DNA of 61,089 nt. Source: Verrucomicrobium sp. BvORR106 (lineage in GTDB: Bacteria > Verrucomicrobiota > Verrucomicrobiia > Verrucomicrobiales > Verrucomicrobiaceae). The stretch is from contig NZ_BATR01000052.1 of assembly GCF_000739655.1 (NCBI RefSeq), positions 1 through 61,089 on the forward strand, given 5' to 3'. This document shows positions 52,731-61,089 of the stretch, one piece after another. The notes under the pieces were generated by a model. That model did no database searches and was not told the DNA's origin. It saw only the letters and a program-made list of their open reading frames with translations. The position numbers and the translations under genes were made by a program. Position 1 is the stretch's first letter. Each line of letters opens with the position of its first letter.

Positions 52731-52811
52731 GGATCCAGAAGGTCTTTGAAGAAGCCCTCTGACATTTGGCTGTCGATGCCGGTCGTAGTTGTCGACGTGA
52801 GGAGAACGGAC

Positions 52812-53021
52812 CAATCGCGCGCGTTTTGGGGGGCCGCCAAGGAACCACCTCGAGATGCCCGACTCAGACCGAAGTTGATCCCAGTATGGGATCTGTAACA
52901 CAGCCCAATGGTTGGACGAGCCTTAAGCGAGTCAACCTTGGGTAGCATCCGCAGAGGATGATCAGGTGGGAAGGCCGACAGCGTCTGCTTCCTACCCACC
53001 ACCTTCAACACCTCCACGTCA
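52812..53021 (-). repeat. About 200-base repeat, right copy of an inverted pair
   Basis: This is the reverse-complement partner of 51922-52125. Its hairpin is GATCCCA/TGGGATC (52877-52893), a changed but still paired version of the one in the left copy. With the other repeats it explains most of the gene-free stretch 51334-53642; I see no supportable gene there. Confidence 0.82.
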
Positions 53022-53135
53022 GCTCCTCAGGTTCCTTGGCAGGCACTAGCTTCCCGGTATGCGATGGGTGCCCGCGGAGTGTGAGCAAGTGCCCAAGGGG
53101 CGCTCCAACACCGCGAGGCGCAGGGACTGCAGCAG

Positions 53136-53186
53136 AACTTCTCCGAACGAAGTACGAAATGCACGAAAAGAACGAAATCGACCCAC
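53136..53186 (+). repeat. ACGAAA-type short tandem repeat, copy 4
   Basis: TCTCCGAACGAAGTACGAAA, then ACGAAAAGAACGAAATCGAC. The preceding segment GCGCTCCAACACCGCGAGGC matches that before the copy at 52338. Confidence 0.8.
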
Positions 53187-53642
53187 AACGAACGGGACGA
53201 ATTACGCGTTCGCGTCAATTTAACCCCCCGTCGACAAACCCCCTCCCGAAAAATTTCCATTGGACAAATTCCCCTCCATGGTTACTTTCAATCCACACTA
53301 AACCAGTGTGAATGCATCCGGCCTCGGAGCATTTGGCCGATCCGCACGAAGGAAGGTTCACGTTTTAAACTTTCCTGCCCGATCCCACCTGGGAAGCCTG
53401 TCAGGTCTCCACCGTCTCGTGACGGCCCCGTTCCCATGTCCGTGCTCTTGATTGACTCCAACAGACCCCGCCACATCCGACCACCGGTACCGCGGGGCAG
53501 AGACTGCTGCTGACGGTCTGCGCCAAACCACCGTCCCCACTCATCTCATCAACCACCTGTGAACGCCTGCCCCACTGAGGGGCGGTGCGGATGAGCCTGC
53601 ATGCCTCTGTGCCAGGACCAACCTGCCTCTGCGAGTAAATCA

Positions 53643-56600
53643 ATGTTCTTTCCTATATCCCCTGTCTTTCCGTCACGACGCTCACCTGCCGGTGCCGGAG
53701 CTCCCATCATCATCTCCCTGCTGCTGGCGCTGTTGCTGGCAGGGACGTCCCGTTCCTTCGCGGCCCCCTTGTATTGGGATCTCAACGGCGATGTCGCAGG
53801 CAGCGGCTCCGCGACGCCCACTGGCGTGTGGGACCTGACCACGCAGAACTGGAATGCCACTGCCACAGGCGATCTCACGTTGCCCGGCGTGTGGGCCAAC
53901 ACCGGCACCGACACCGCCGTCTTTGCCGCAGGCTCAGATGCGACCGGCAGCTACACGGTGACGGTCAACGGAGCGCTGCTCCTCTCTGGCATCACCCTCG
54001 AGGAAGGCGGCACGCTCACGCTGGCGCAGGGCACGGATGGAGCCTTGGGCTTTGGCGCAGTGCAGGCGCAGATCAATGTCGCGACGGGGGCCACGCTGAT
54101 CTCCAACGTTGCCCTCTCTGGCACGGCCGGACTCGCCAAGACTGGCGCAGGCACGCTGTATCTGAACAACGCCTCTGCTCCCTCCGGCCCGTATCTGGTC
54201 AGCTCTGGCACCCTGGTGATCGGCGACGGTCTGTCCATCAGCGGGACGACGCTGAATCTGGGCGGTGTGGCAGGGCTCTCCTCCACCGTGGCCCTGGGCA
54301 CGGGCGCCGTTTACAATCTGGCGGGCGCGATCAACTTCCTCAATGCCAACACGCCCCTCGCGGCGCTCATCCAGGGCGGGACCATCACGCTCAATGGCAC
54401 GCGCAACCTCTCCGCGCAGAACATCGCCGCGCTGATCGATCTGGAGATTCGCTCGGTCATCGCAGACGGCACGGCTTCCTCCGGGATTAACAAGACTTCT
54501 GCAGGGACGATCCTCCTCTCTGGCAGCAACACCTACACCGGGGTCACCAACGTGACGGCCGGGACGCTGCAGATTTCAGGCGGCGGTTCCATCGCGTCCA
54601 GCTCCGCCGTGACGGTGGCGGCTGGCACCACGCTCACCTTTGGGTCCAATACCGACACGGTGGCGGTGAACCGCGTGGGAGATGCGGCCATCATCACCCT
54701 CACGGCCGGAGGCAACAACGATGTGGCCAATCTCAACTTCAACGGCTCCGACTTCGCCACGCAGACGGTGCAAGGGGAGACCGTCGGGGGATTGGTGATG
54801 GCAGGGCAGGCTCGTTCCTTTGTCTCTCTCAAAGCAGGTGCTGGGGATGAGTACGAGCTGAGACTCGGCTCGCTCACCCGGAGCGGGAGCGCGCTGGGAC
54901 TGATCCGCGCAGACGGCCTGGGCCAGAGTGCGGGAACGGCGGGTGCCGTGAGAGTTTATGTCAGCGAACCGCTCGCCCTTTTTGGCACTGCGGGCGCTAT
55001 TCTGCCCTGGCTGGTGGGGGATGTCTCCACCACGGGCACGGGCACCGGATTCCTCACCTATGACTCCACGAACGGCCTGCGTCTGCTGAACTCCAGCGAG
55101 TACACGGTGGTCGCTGCCAACTCCCTGACAGCCGGGGTCAATGCCGTGAAATCCGGCGGTGCCGTGACCCTCTCCAGCTCGGTGCGCGTGAACTCATGGA
55201 CGAACAGTAACACGGGAGCGGTCACTCTGGGCGCGGCAGTGACCCTGGGCATTGACAGCGGCGGGCTGCTCTTCACGGCCAACGGAACCTTCACTGCGGG
55301 TGTGGTGGATCTGGCATCCTACACGCAGGGCATCGTCCATGTGGCGAGTGACAGCAACATCACCGCCACCATCAACAGCGTGCTGGCCGGAGATTCCGGT
55401 GTGCTCTACAACGGCACCGGCAGCGGCACCAAGATCCTCGCGCTGGGAGGAAACAACACTTTCACCGGCGGATTGACAGTGATGAACGGCACCGTGGAAT
55501 TGAGGAGCAACGAGGCGCTGAACAAGTCAGGAGTCAACTCGCTCAACATGCTGGGCGGCACGCTGCGACTGAATGGCTTTAATGCGACCGTGGCGTCGTT
55601 GGATGGAGGCGGAACGGTCAACAACAACGCCACCACTGCCAGCACACTCACCATCAATGGCGGAGGCACTTTCACCGGCAACCTCAACAACGGATCGACC
55701 GGCGCGCTTGCGTTGACCAAAAAGGGCAGCGGGACCCTGATCCTGGGAGGGGCCAACGCCTACACGGGAGCGACCATCGTGGAGGAAGGCATCCTCTATG
55801 TGAACCAGACCGGAAATTCGAGCACTGGGGGCACTCTCAGCGGCACCACCGCCATCACGGTGAAGCAGGGCGGCACCTTCCGCATCAACAACGGCAATGC
55901 CAGCAACAACAGCGGCAACCGTGTCAATGATGCCGCGGTGATCACCCTGGCTGGCGGTACCTTTACCTATGCTTCCAACAACACGGCGGGAGTGAACTAC
56001 AGTGAATCCCTGGGTACTCTGAATCTCACCGCAGGAGCAAGTGTGCTCACCACGCAGCCTGCGGATGCGGCCAATACCTCCACGGTCACCTTTGCCAGCT
56101 TCGGTACCCGCGCTGCTGGCGCCACCTTGAACTTCACCGGTGGCAGCCTGGGCACCGCGCTCAACAAAGTGGTCTTCACCAGCGGGCTCGCCGACGGCTT
56201 CCTGGGGGGCTGGGCCACGAGCGGGAACGAGTTCGTAAAGTACGTCACCGTCACCGGCATCATCGCCATGAGCGGCACAGACTATCTTGCCACCGCCGCC
56301 ACGGGCTGGACCTCCGCCGTCCACGCCAAGCCCTCGGCCGATCAGACGCTCAGCACCTCCTATGACGTTGCCTCATTGAACCTTGCCGCAGGCATTGATG
56401 TGAACCTGGGGACCAATACCCTGGCCACAGTCAGCGGCGGCTTGATCAAGTCCGGCGGCACGGTGGATGGCACCGGTACCAGCGTCAGCAACATCACGGG
56501 CACGGGCAAATTGACCGCAGGAAATACAACGGCGGCGGCCGAACTGTTCGTCCGGGTCACCGGGGCCAACCTCATTGTGAGCGCGGTGGTGGGCGACAAT

Positions 56601-58499
56601 GCAGCAGGCGGTGCTGTCTCGTTGGTGAAGGCCGGAGCGGGAACGATCGACCTGAAATCAGCCAATTCCTACACAGGCAGCACCTACTTCAATGAAGGCA
56701 CGATCCTGATCAGCCATGCGGATGCCTTGGGAGTTGGCGGCTCGCTGGTCTTCAACGGCGGCAAACTCAAGTATGCGGATGCGGCGAAGACGCTCGATGC
56801 CTCAACAAGAAGCACCTTGTTCCTGGGCGATGCGATCTTCGATACGCAGACATTCACAGTCACTTTTGCCAATGCGATCGGGGGAGGCGGGAGCGGTCGC
56901 TTTATCAAGACAGGCTCGGGAGTTCTGAACTTGTCCTCCACCACCAACGCCCTGAACTACGGGGGCACCACACGTGTCACTGAAGGCACGCTGCGCTTCA
57001 CCGGCATGGGGGCGGTGCATGGAATGAATGGATTGATCCTTGGGGGGACGACGGTGAAGGCGGTGCTGGATGTGGGGGCGGGTAATCTCCTGAATCTGAA
57101 TGGCAACATCGCCGCATTCGCCGATGGAAAAGATACCGCGGCTCTGATTCAAAACGGAACCATGGCCCTTAACGGCAGCCGGACCGTGGACGTGGCCCTC
57201 AGCGCCGCGACGGAGGCTGCCAGCATCCTGGAAGTAACTTCCACCATCACCGATGGCACTGTAAGCGGCTCCCGCGTGACCAAGACAGGCGCTGGCACCT
57301 TGAAGCTCCTGTCTGACAACGGCTACACGGGCCGCACCGAGATCTGGGACGGCAAGCTGGTGGTGACCGACCTCGAAGCCCTGGGCATCACCTCCGGTGA
57401 CGAGAATGCCCTCGTGCTGGGGAACGCCGCCACGACCGGCACCTTCAGCTATGAGGGGACGGAGGATGTGTCCTCGAACCGCAGCCTGCTGCTGAACGGT
57501 GAAACCGGCGGCGGGGTGTTGCAGTCTGACAAGACAGGCGCGCTGGACTGGTCGGGGGCCGTGACCATCTCCCAGACGGGCACCAAGACGCTGACCCTGG
57601 GCGGCGCTGCGGCTGCCTCCGTGCAGAATCAGGTCAGTGGAGTAATTTCCGACAACCTCGCCGTGCAGGCCACCGTGAACGTGGTGAAGACCGGCACGGC
57701 CACCTGGAGGCTCACCGGGCAGAACACCTACCTCGGCACCACCACCGTGCAGCAGGGCGTGCTCCAGGTCGGTTCCGGGGGCTCTGGCAGCAGCCTGAGC
57801 CAGGCGCTCACCGCGGGCACCACCGGCACAGGGCGCACCACCGTCACGACCGGGGGCGTGATCAGCGGCACCGGGGTCATCAAGACGGGGCTTACCCTGC
57901 AGGGTGGGGAAGTGCGGCCGGGAGACTCCGTGCTCGCCGGAGCAGAGACCTCCTTCGACGCCGGGGGCAAGCTGGGCACGCTCTGGGTGAATGGCGATGT
58001 GTTCTTTGAGAGCGGCACGCTCACCTTCCAGGTGCAGGCCGCCACCGTGCATGTAGCGGCTCTGGCAGATTCCACATCAGTTGGCTATGCCACAGCCTTG
58101 TCAGGACTGGCCACCGACCACGCGGCTGAGCTGTCAGCCCCGGTCAATCAGTCCGGCTTCCAGCATGATCACTTGGAAATAACCGGCACCTACGCCGCCA
58201 CCACCAGCGGGACCAAGTCCATCGTCATCACGCTCGTGGACGGGGCCACCTTTGCCGCGGGGGATGTGTTTAACCTCGTGGACTGGAACGGGCTCGCCGC
58301 GTTTTCCTCGGCCACACCCACCTTTGTGCTGCCGCAGCTCTCCGACAGCTCCTTGGCGTGGGACACCAGCCTGTTCTCCAGCCAGGGCATCGTGTTCGTC
58401 ACGCTCGCCCCTGAGCCCTCGCGCGGGGTGCTGCTGGTTGCCGCCTTGTCCATGCTGGCGCTGCGCCGCCGTCGTGCCCGGGAGGCTCACTCTGTGTGA
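53643..58499 (+). CDS. Giant autotransporter-strand-repeat protein with PEP-CTERM-like tail
   Basis: 1618 residues. The signal peptide is residues 1-40 (hydrophobic core IIISLLLALLLAG, cleavage near SRSFA). The body is a long beta-helix with at least eight autotransporter-associated strand repeats of the form GxGTLxLxGxNxYTGxTxVxxGTLxV. Examples are TILLSGSNTYTGVTNVTAGT, TLILGGANAYTGATIVEEGI and TWRLTGQNTYLGTTTVQQGV. It does not end in a beta-barrel. It ends in PEPSRGVLLVAALSMLALRR followed by more Arg, a PEP-CTERM-like sorting signal, so the protein is probably anchored or released at the surface by an exosortase-type route. ATG 53643 is preferred over 53601 because it gives a tidier signal peptide. 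The sulfatase follows. Confidence 0.87.
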   Translation: MFFPISPVFPSRRSPAGAGAPIIISLLLALLLAGTSRSFAAPLYWDLNGDVAGSGSATPTGVWDLTTQNWNATATGDLTLPGVWANTGTDTAVFAAGSDATGSYTVTVNGALLLSGITLEEGGTLTLAQGTDGALGFGAVQAQINVATGATLISNVALSGTAGLAKTGAGTLYLNNASAPSGPYLVSSGTLVIGDGLSISGTTLNLGGVAGLSSTVALGTGAVYNLAGAINFLNANTPLAALIQGGTITLNGTRNLSAQNIAALIDLEIRSVIADGTASSGINKTSAGTILLSGSNTYTGVTNVTAGTLQISGGGSIASSSAVTVAAGTTLTFGSNTDTVAVNRVGDAAIITLTAGGNNDVANLNFNGSDFATQTVQGETVGGLVMAGQARSFVSLKAGAGDEYELRLGSLTRSGSALGLIRADGLGQSAGTAGAVRVYVSEPLALFGTAGAILPWLVGDVSTTGTGTGFLTYDSTNGLRLLNSSEYTVVAANSLTAGVNAVKSGGAVTLSSSVRVNSWTNSNTGAVTLGAAVTLGIDSGGLLFTANGTFTAGVVDLASYTQGIVHVASDSNITATINSVLAGDSGVLYNGTGSGTKILALGGNNTFTGGLTVMNGTVELRSNEALNKSGVNSLNMLGGTLRLNGFNATVASLDGGGTVNNNATTASTLTINGGGTFTGNLNNGSTGALALTKKGSGTLILGGANAYTGATIVEEGILYVNQTGNSSTGGTLSGTTAITVKQGGTFRINNGNASNNSGNRVNDAAVITLAGGTFTYASNNTAGVNYSESLGTLNLTAGASVLTTQPADAANTSTVTFASFGTRAAGATLNFTGGSLGTALNKVVFTSGLADGFLGGWATSGNEFVKYVTVTGIIAMSGTDYLATAATGWTSAVHAKPSADQTLSTSYDVASLNLAAGIDVNLGTNTLATVSGGLIKSGGTVDGTGTSVSNITGTGKLTAGNTTAAAELFVRVTGANLIVSAVVGDNAAGGAVSLVKAGAGTIDLKSANSYTGSTYFNEGTILISHADALGVGGSLVFNGGKLKYADAAKTLDASTRSTLFLGDAIFDTQTFTVTFANAIGGGGSGRFIKTGSGVLNLSSTTNALNYGGTTRVTEGTLRFTGMGAVHGMNGLILGGTTVKAVLDVGAGNLLNLNGNIAAFADGKDTAALIQNGTMALNGSRTVDVALSAATEAASILEVTSTITDGTVSGSRVTKTGAGTLKLLSDNGYTGRTEIWDGKLVVTDLEALGITSGDENALVLGNAATTGTFSYEGTEDVSSNRSLLLNGETGGGVLQSDKTGALDWSGAVTISQTGTKTLTLGGAAAASVQNQVSGVISDNLAVQATVNVVKTGTATWRLTGQNTYLGTTTVQQGVLQVGSGGSGSSLSQALTAGTTGTGRTTVTTGGVISGTGVIKTGLTLQGGEVRPGDSVLAGAETSFDAGGKLGTLWVNGDVFFESGTLTFQVQAATVHVAALADSTSVGYATALSGLATDHAAELSAPVNQSGFQHDHLEITGTYAATTSGTKSIVITLVDGATFAAGDVFNLVDWNGLAAFSSATPTFVLPQLSDSSLAWDTSLFSSQGIVFVTLAPEPSRGVLLVAALSMLALRRRRAREAHSV

Positions 58500-58564
58500 A
58501 GAAGTCTGCTCCCGCTTCGTTTCCACGCACGCCCTCATCTTCCTCCCACCCCCAGATACGCCAT

Positions 58565-59968
58565 ATGATCCAACGCATCGCTTCCCTGTTGTTGCTGGCC
58601 ATTGCCGCCAGCGAGGTCTCTGCCGCTGAGGCTCCTCGCCCCAATATCGTCTTCATCCTCGCCGATGACCTGGGCTCCCATGATGTGGGCTGGCGCGGCA
58701 GTGAGATCAAGACCCCGCATCTGGATGAGCTGGCCCGCAGCGGAGCCACGCTGGACCAGTTCTACGTTCAGCCCGTGTGCTCTCCCACCCGCGCCGCGTT
58801 GCTGACCGGGCGCTATCCCTTCCGCTACGGCTTCCAGACCGGCGTGGTGCGTCCCTGGGCGGAGTACGGTCTCCCGTTGGAGGAGCGAACCCTGCCGCAG
58901 GCGTTGAAAGAAGTGGGCTATGAAACGGCCATCACCGGGAAATGGCATCTCGGTCATTTCCAGCCCGCCTATCTGCCCACCAAGCGGGGCTTTGATCACC
59001 AGTACGGCCACTACAACGGCGCGCTGGATTACTTCACGCACATCCGGGATGGCGGGTTCGACTGGCATCGCAATGACCAGGAGAATCACGACGAAGGCTA
59101 CTCCACCGAGCTCGTCGGCAAAGAAGCCGCCCGCCGCGTTCGCGAGCGCGACAAGTCCCGTCCGCTCTTCCTCTATGTGCCCTTCAACGGCGTGCACTCC
59201 CCGCACCAGGTGCCGGCCGAGTATGAGGCGCCCTACACGCAGTTCGAGGGCAAACGCAAGACCTATGCCGGCATGATCACCGCGCTGGACACGGCGTTGG
59301 GCAAGATCGTGCAGGCCGTGCGGGATGAGAAGCTCGTGGAAAACACGCTCTTCATCTTCTCCAGCGACAACGGCGGGCCGAATCCGAAGCAGCTCACCAG
59401 CAACGGTCCCCTGCGCGCAGGCAAGGGCACCGTGTATGAGGGCGGCGTGCGCGTCTGCGCCTTCGCCACCTGGCCGGGCAAGATCAAACCCGGCACCTCC
59501 GTGCAGGCCCCCATCCACATCGCCGACTGGTTCCCGACCCTGCTTGGCCTCGCCGGAGCGCCTTTGAAACAACCTCTGCCGCTGGATGGCAAGGATGTCT
59601 GGGCCTCCGTCACGGAAGGGGCGGCGTCACCTCATGACGCCATCCTCATCAACACCACGCCCAACGGCGGCGCCATCCGCTCCGGCGACTGGAAGCTCGT
59701 GGTTGGCGGTGCGAACCGCGATGACGAAGACGGCCCGGGCGACGCCGCCAAGGGCAAGAAGGGGCGCGAACAGCCCGGCAAGGGCGTGGAGCTCTTCAAC
59801 CTGGCCAGCGATGTGAGTGAGAAGAACAACGTCGCCGAGGCCAACCCGGAGAAGGTGCAGGAACTGCGCGCCCGCTATGACAAGCTCGCTGCAGAAGCCG
59901 TCGCACCCAAGAGCGGCCCGGCCCCCAAGGGCTTCAAGAACCCGCGGGTCTGGGGTCAGGCGGACTGA
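58565..59968 (+). CDS. Secreted sulfatase (arylsulfatase family, formylglycine type)
   Basis: 467 residues with a signal peptide (MIQRIASLLLLAIAASEVSA). The metal site opens the mature enzyme: PNIVFILADDLGSHDVGWRG. C72 in VCSPTRAALLTGRYPFR is the residue to be turned into formylglycine. Later active-site motifs are GKWHLGHF, FVPFNGVHSP-like YVPFNGVHSPHQVP, and FSSDNGGPNPKQL. It would hydrolyse sulfate esters of polysaccharides in the periplasm or outside. A GTG at 58496 overlaps the upstream stop, but the signal peptide fixes 58565 as the likelier start. A maturase is not seen in the window. A terminator follows. Confidence 0.93.
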   Translation: MIQRIASLLLLAIAASEVSAAEAPRPNIVFILADDLGSHDVGWRGSEIKTPHLDELARSGATLDQFYVQPVCSPTRAALLTGRYPFRYGFQTGVVRPWAEYGLPLEERTLPQALKEVGYETAITGKWHLGHFQPAYLPTKRGFDHQYGHYNGALDYFTHIRDGGFDWHRNDQENHDEGYSTELVGKEAARRVRERDKSRPLFLYVPFNGVHSPHQVPAEYEAPYTQFEGKRKTYAGMITALDTALGKIVQAVRDEKLVENTLFIFSSDNGGPNPKQLTSNGPLRAGKGTVYEGGVRVCAFATWPGKIKPGTSVQAPIHIADWFPTLLGLAGAPLKQPLPLDGKDVWASVTEGAASPHDAILINTTPNGGAIRSGDWKLVVGGANRDDEDGPGDAAKGKKGREQPGKGVELFNLASDVSEKNNVAEANPEKVQELRARYDKLAAEAVAPKSGPAPKGFKNPRVWGQAD

Positions 59969-60007
59969 TCAGGCATCGCCAAGGACCTCCCCACAGTTTC
60001 AGTTTCG

Positions 60008-60045
60008 GACGCTCCAGGTGGCAACATCTGGAGCGTCTTCGTTTT
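60008..60045 (+). terminator. Rho-independent terminator after sulfatase
   Basis: GACGCTCCAG and CTGGAGCGTC form a perfect 10-bp stem with a 10-base loop, followed by TTCGTTTTT. Confidence 0.93.
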
Positions 60046-60118
60046 TCCGCCACAGGGCAGACAATCTCCTTACAATTTACGGATTCCCGATCTCGGGCGG
60101 GAGGACTAGGATGGCGGC

Positions 60119-60754
60119 ATGAATGGCTTGTTACCGATCTTGCTCTGCCTGTTTGCCATCGCTTTCGCACCGGTTCGGGCACATGCCGAAAGTCCCGCAG
60201 AGAAGATGCTGGATGAGACCACGCAGTTCATCTTCTTCAGTGTGCTGGAAGGCGCCTATGAAACGGGTCTGTCTGGGGAGGATGTGGCCCAGATCTTGAT
60301 GAAGAAGGAAGGGCAGAGCTACTTCCACTTCATCTACGCATGCCCGGTCTGCAATGCCACCATCTGGGCGCTGCAGGCTTATCAGGCACGGCCTGATCGC
60401 TTTTATGGCGTGAAACTGGCGACCTCCACGTTCGGCCGGGGGCTGGACGAGCAGTCAAAGGAGATGCTGCGTGACGAGGACCCGGTGCAACGGCTGCGGG
60501 CCATCAATGAACTTGTGAACGGATGGATGGCGGCACGGATGAAGAAGCTGCGCCTGACGGATGAAGAGCGATCCAGCCTGCTGGTGAAGCTGGAGGAGAA
60601 GCGCAAGGAGGGCATGAAGGCCCTGGAGTCCTTCCAGCGCAAAGAGCACGGTCCGGACTTTGGCGTTGCCGAGGCTGCTCCCGCCTATGTGGGCCTGGAG
60701 GAATGCGCCGTCTGCAACGCCGCCGTGGGGAAGCCGATGAAGCTGCCGAAGTAG
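60119..60754 (+). CDS. Small secreted protein with two CxxC motifs, unknown function
   Basis: 211 residues. A signal peptide is clear (MNGLLPILLCLFAIAFAPVR, cleavage near AHA). The mature part is helical and charged (EEKRKEGMKALESFQRKEHG) and has two CxxC pairs, FIYACPVCNATIWALQAYQA and LEECAVCNAAVGKPMKLPK at the end. Both pairs share the form C-x-V-C-N-A, so they may bind metal or form a disulfide pair together. I do not recognise the family. The gene stands alone, upstream of repeats. Confidence 0.75.
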   Translation: MNGLLPILLCLFAIAFAPVRAHAESPAEKMLDETTQFIFFSVLEGAYETGLSGEDVAQILMKKEGQSYFHFIYACPVCNATIWALQAYQARPDRFYGVKLATSTFGRGLDEQSKEMLRDEDPVQRLRAINELVNGWMAARMKKLRLTDEERSSLLVKLEEKRKEGMKALESFQRKEHGPDFGVAEAAPAYVGLEECAVCNAAVGKPMKLPK

Positions 60755-60760
60755 GGGGGG

Positions 60761-61089
60761 GCGAAGTCGCACCGCGAGATCACGCCGCAGGCAGCCCGAT
60801 GGCTGACGCCTTTACGACCACCCCCTGGTCATTGATCACCACCCTCCCAGCGCCCCTGTAGTTGACGACGTGAGGAGACACAAATTTCCCGGTATATGGT
60901 GATGTGGCTGGGAAGAGGATCAAGGGGCCAAGGTGAGCGCTCGAACGGGCGGGAGCAGGGCGCTGGGTAGGCGGAGTCACACCGCGAGAACCACACCGCA
61001 GGCGCTTCAGCTACGGTCGGTGTTGAGCGCCGATGAGCAGAATGTTCCGTCACCAGGCCAGCGAGGCCGCAGGCAGCCCGATGGCTGAC
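60761..61089. repeat. Repeat cluster at window end
   Basis: An exact 24-base direct repeat (core GCAGGCAGCCCGATGGCTGA) occurs at 60784-60807 and 61066-61089, the last bases of the window. GCGAAGTCGCACCGCGAGA at 60761 is echoed by GCGGAGTCACACCGCGAGAA at 60971. A GTAGTTGACGACG copy (60857-60870) matches the family at 52642. There is no supportable gene in 60755-61089, and the cluster probably continues beyond the window. Confidence 0.82.

Noticed and set aside
51469-53186. CRISPR array
   Set aside because: The ACGAAA repeats are short, internally tandem, on both strands, and unevenly spaced, with no spacer-like units and no cas genes nearby.
51761-53311. Small plus- and minus-strand frames of 60-180 codons in the repeat zone
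   Set aside because: They are made of repeated, palindromic DNA, lack start signals, and agree with each other only where the inverted duplication makes them do so.

Overview
The window is GC-rich, densely coding bacterial DNA, most likely from a verrucomicrobium of the Verrucomicrobiaceae. The clues are a giant autotransporter-strand-repeat protein ending in a PEP-CTERM-like tail (PEPSR, hydrophobic stretch, RRRR), a secreted sulfatase beside it, a zwf-opcA pair, many starts without Shine-Dalgarno sequences, and abundant short palindromic repeats. The phylum call is inference; no rRNA, tRNA or CRISPR array was seen.

Layout. 1-13.0 kb: the 3' end of larC, then a same-strand surface-polysaccharide cluster: DUF362 protein, CapK/PaaK-like AMP-forming enzyme, a two-domain oxidoreductase (MDR plus Gfo/Idh/MocA), heparinase II/III-like protein, AlgD-like GDP-mannose dehydrogenase, GT4 glycosyltransferase, and O-antigen ligase-like protein with a TPR tail. 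An uronate-containing glycan is suggested. The cluster is interrupted at 3.85-4.4 kb by tandem repeats and a deletion derivative of a REP-associated transposase element. 13.1-16.6 kb: core genes prs, rplY/ctc, pth, rpsF and ssb. 16.9-20.8 kb, minus strand: a methyltransferase and zwf-opcA. 21.1-22.2 kb: an AlkZ-like DNA glycosylase candidate.

22.2-40.6 kb is the most unusual part: about 18.4 kb on one strand coding for two paralogous M64-like proteins, a 156-aa unknown protein, a DUF6603-like 1148-aa protein and three large proteins (931, 1482 and 570 aa) for which I have no function. One M64 paralog keeps the HExxH zinc motif and the other has lost it. No export signals or membrane segments are obvious. 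This is the best candidate for an undescribed system.

40.7-49.5 kb is a fructose module: a divergent DeoR regulator, FruA (IIB-IIB-IIC), an EIIA-HPr-EI fusion, FruK, an OprB-like porin and a class II fructose-1,6-bisphosphatase. Together they cover outer-membrane entry, phosphorylating import and conversion to fructose 1,6-bisphosphate and fructose 6-phosphate. 49.5-53.6 kb is a repeat-rich zone with one secreted prenyltransferase/squalene-oxidase-repeat protein. It ends with the large repeat protein, the sulfatase, a small secreted CxxC protein and further repeats running off the window.
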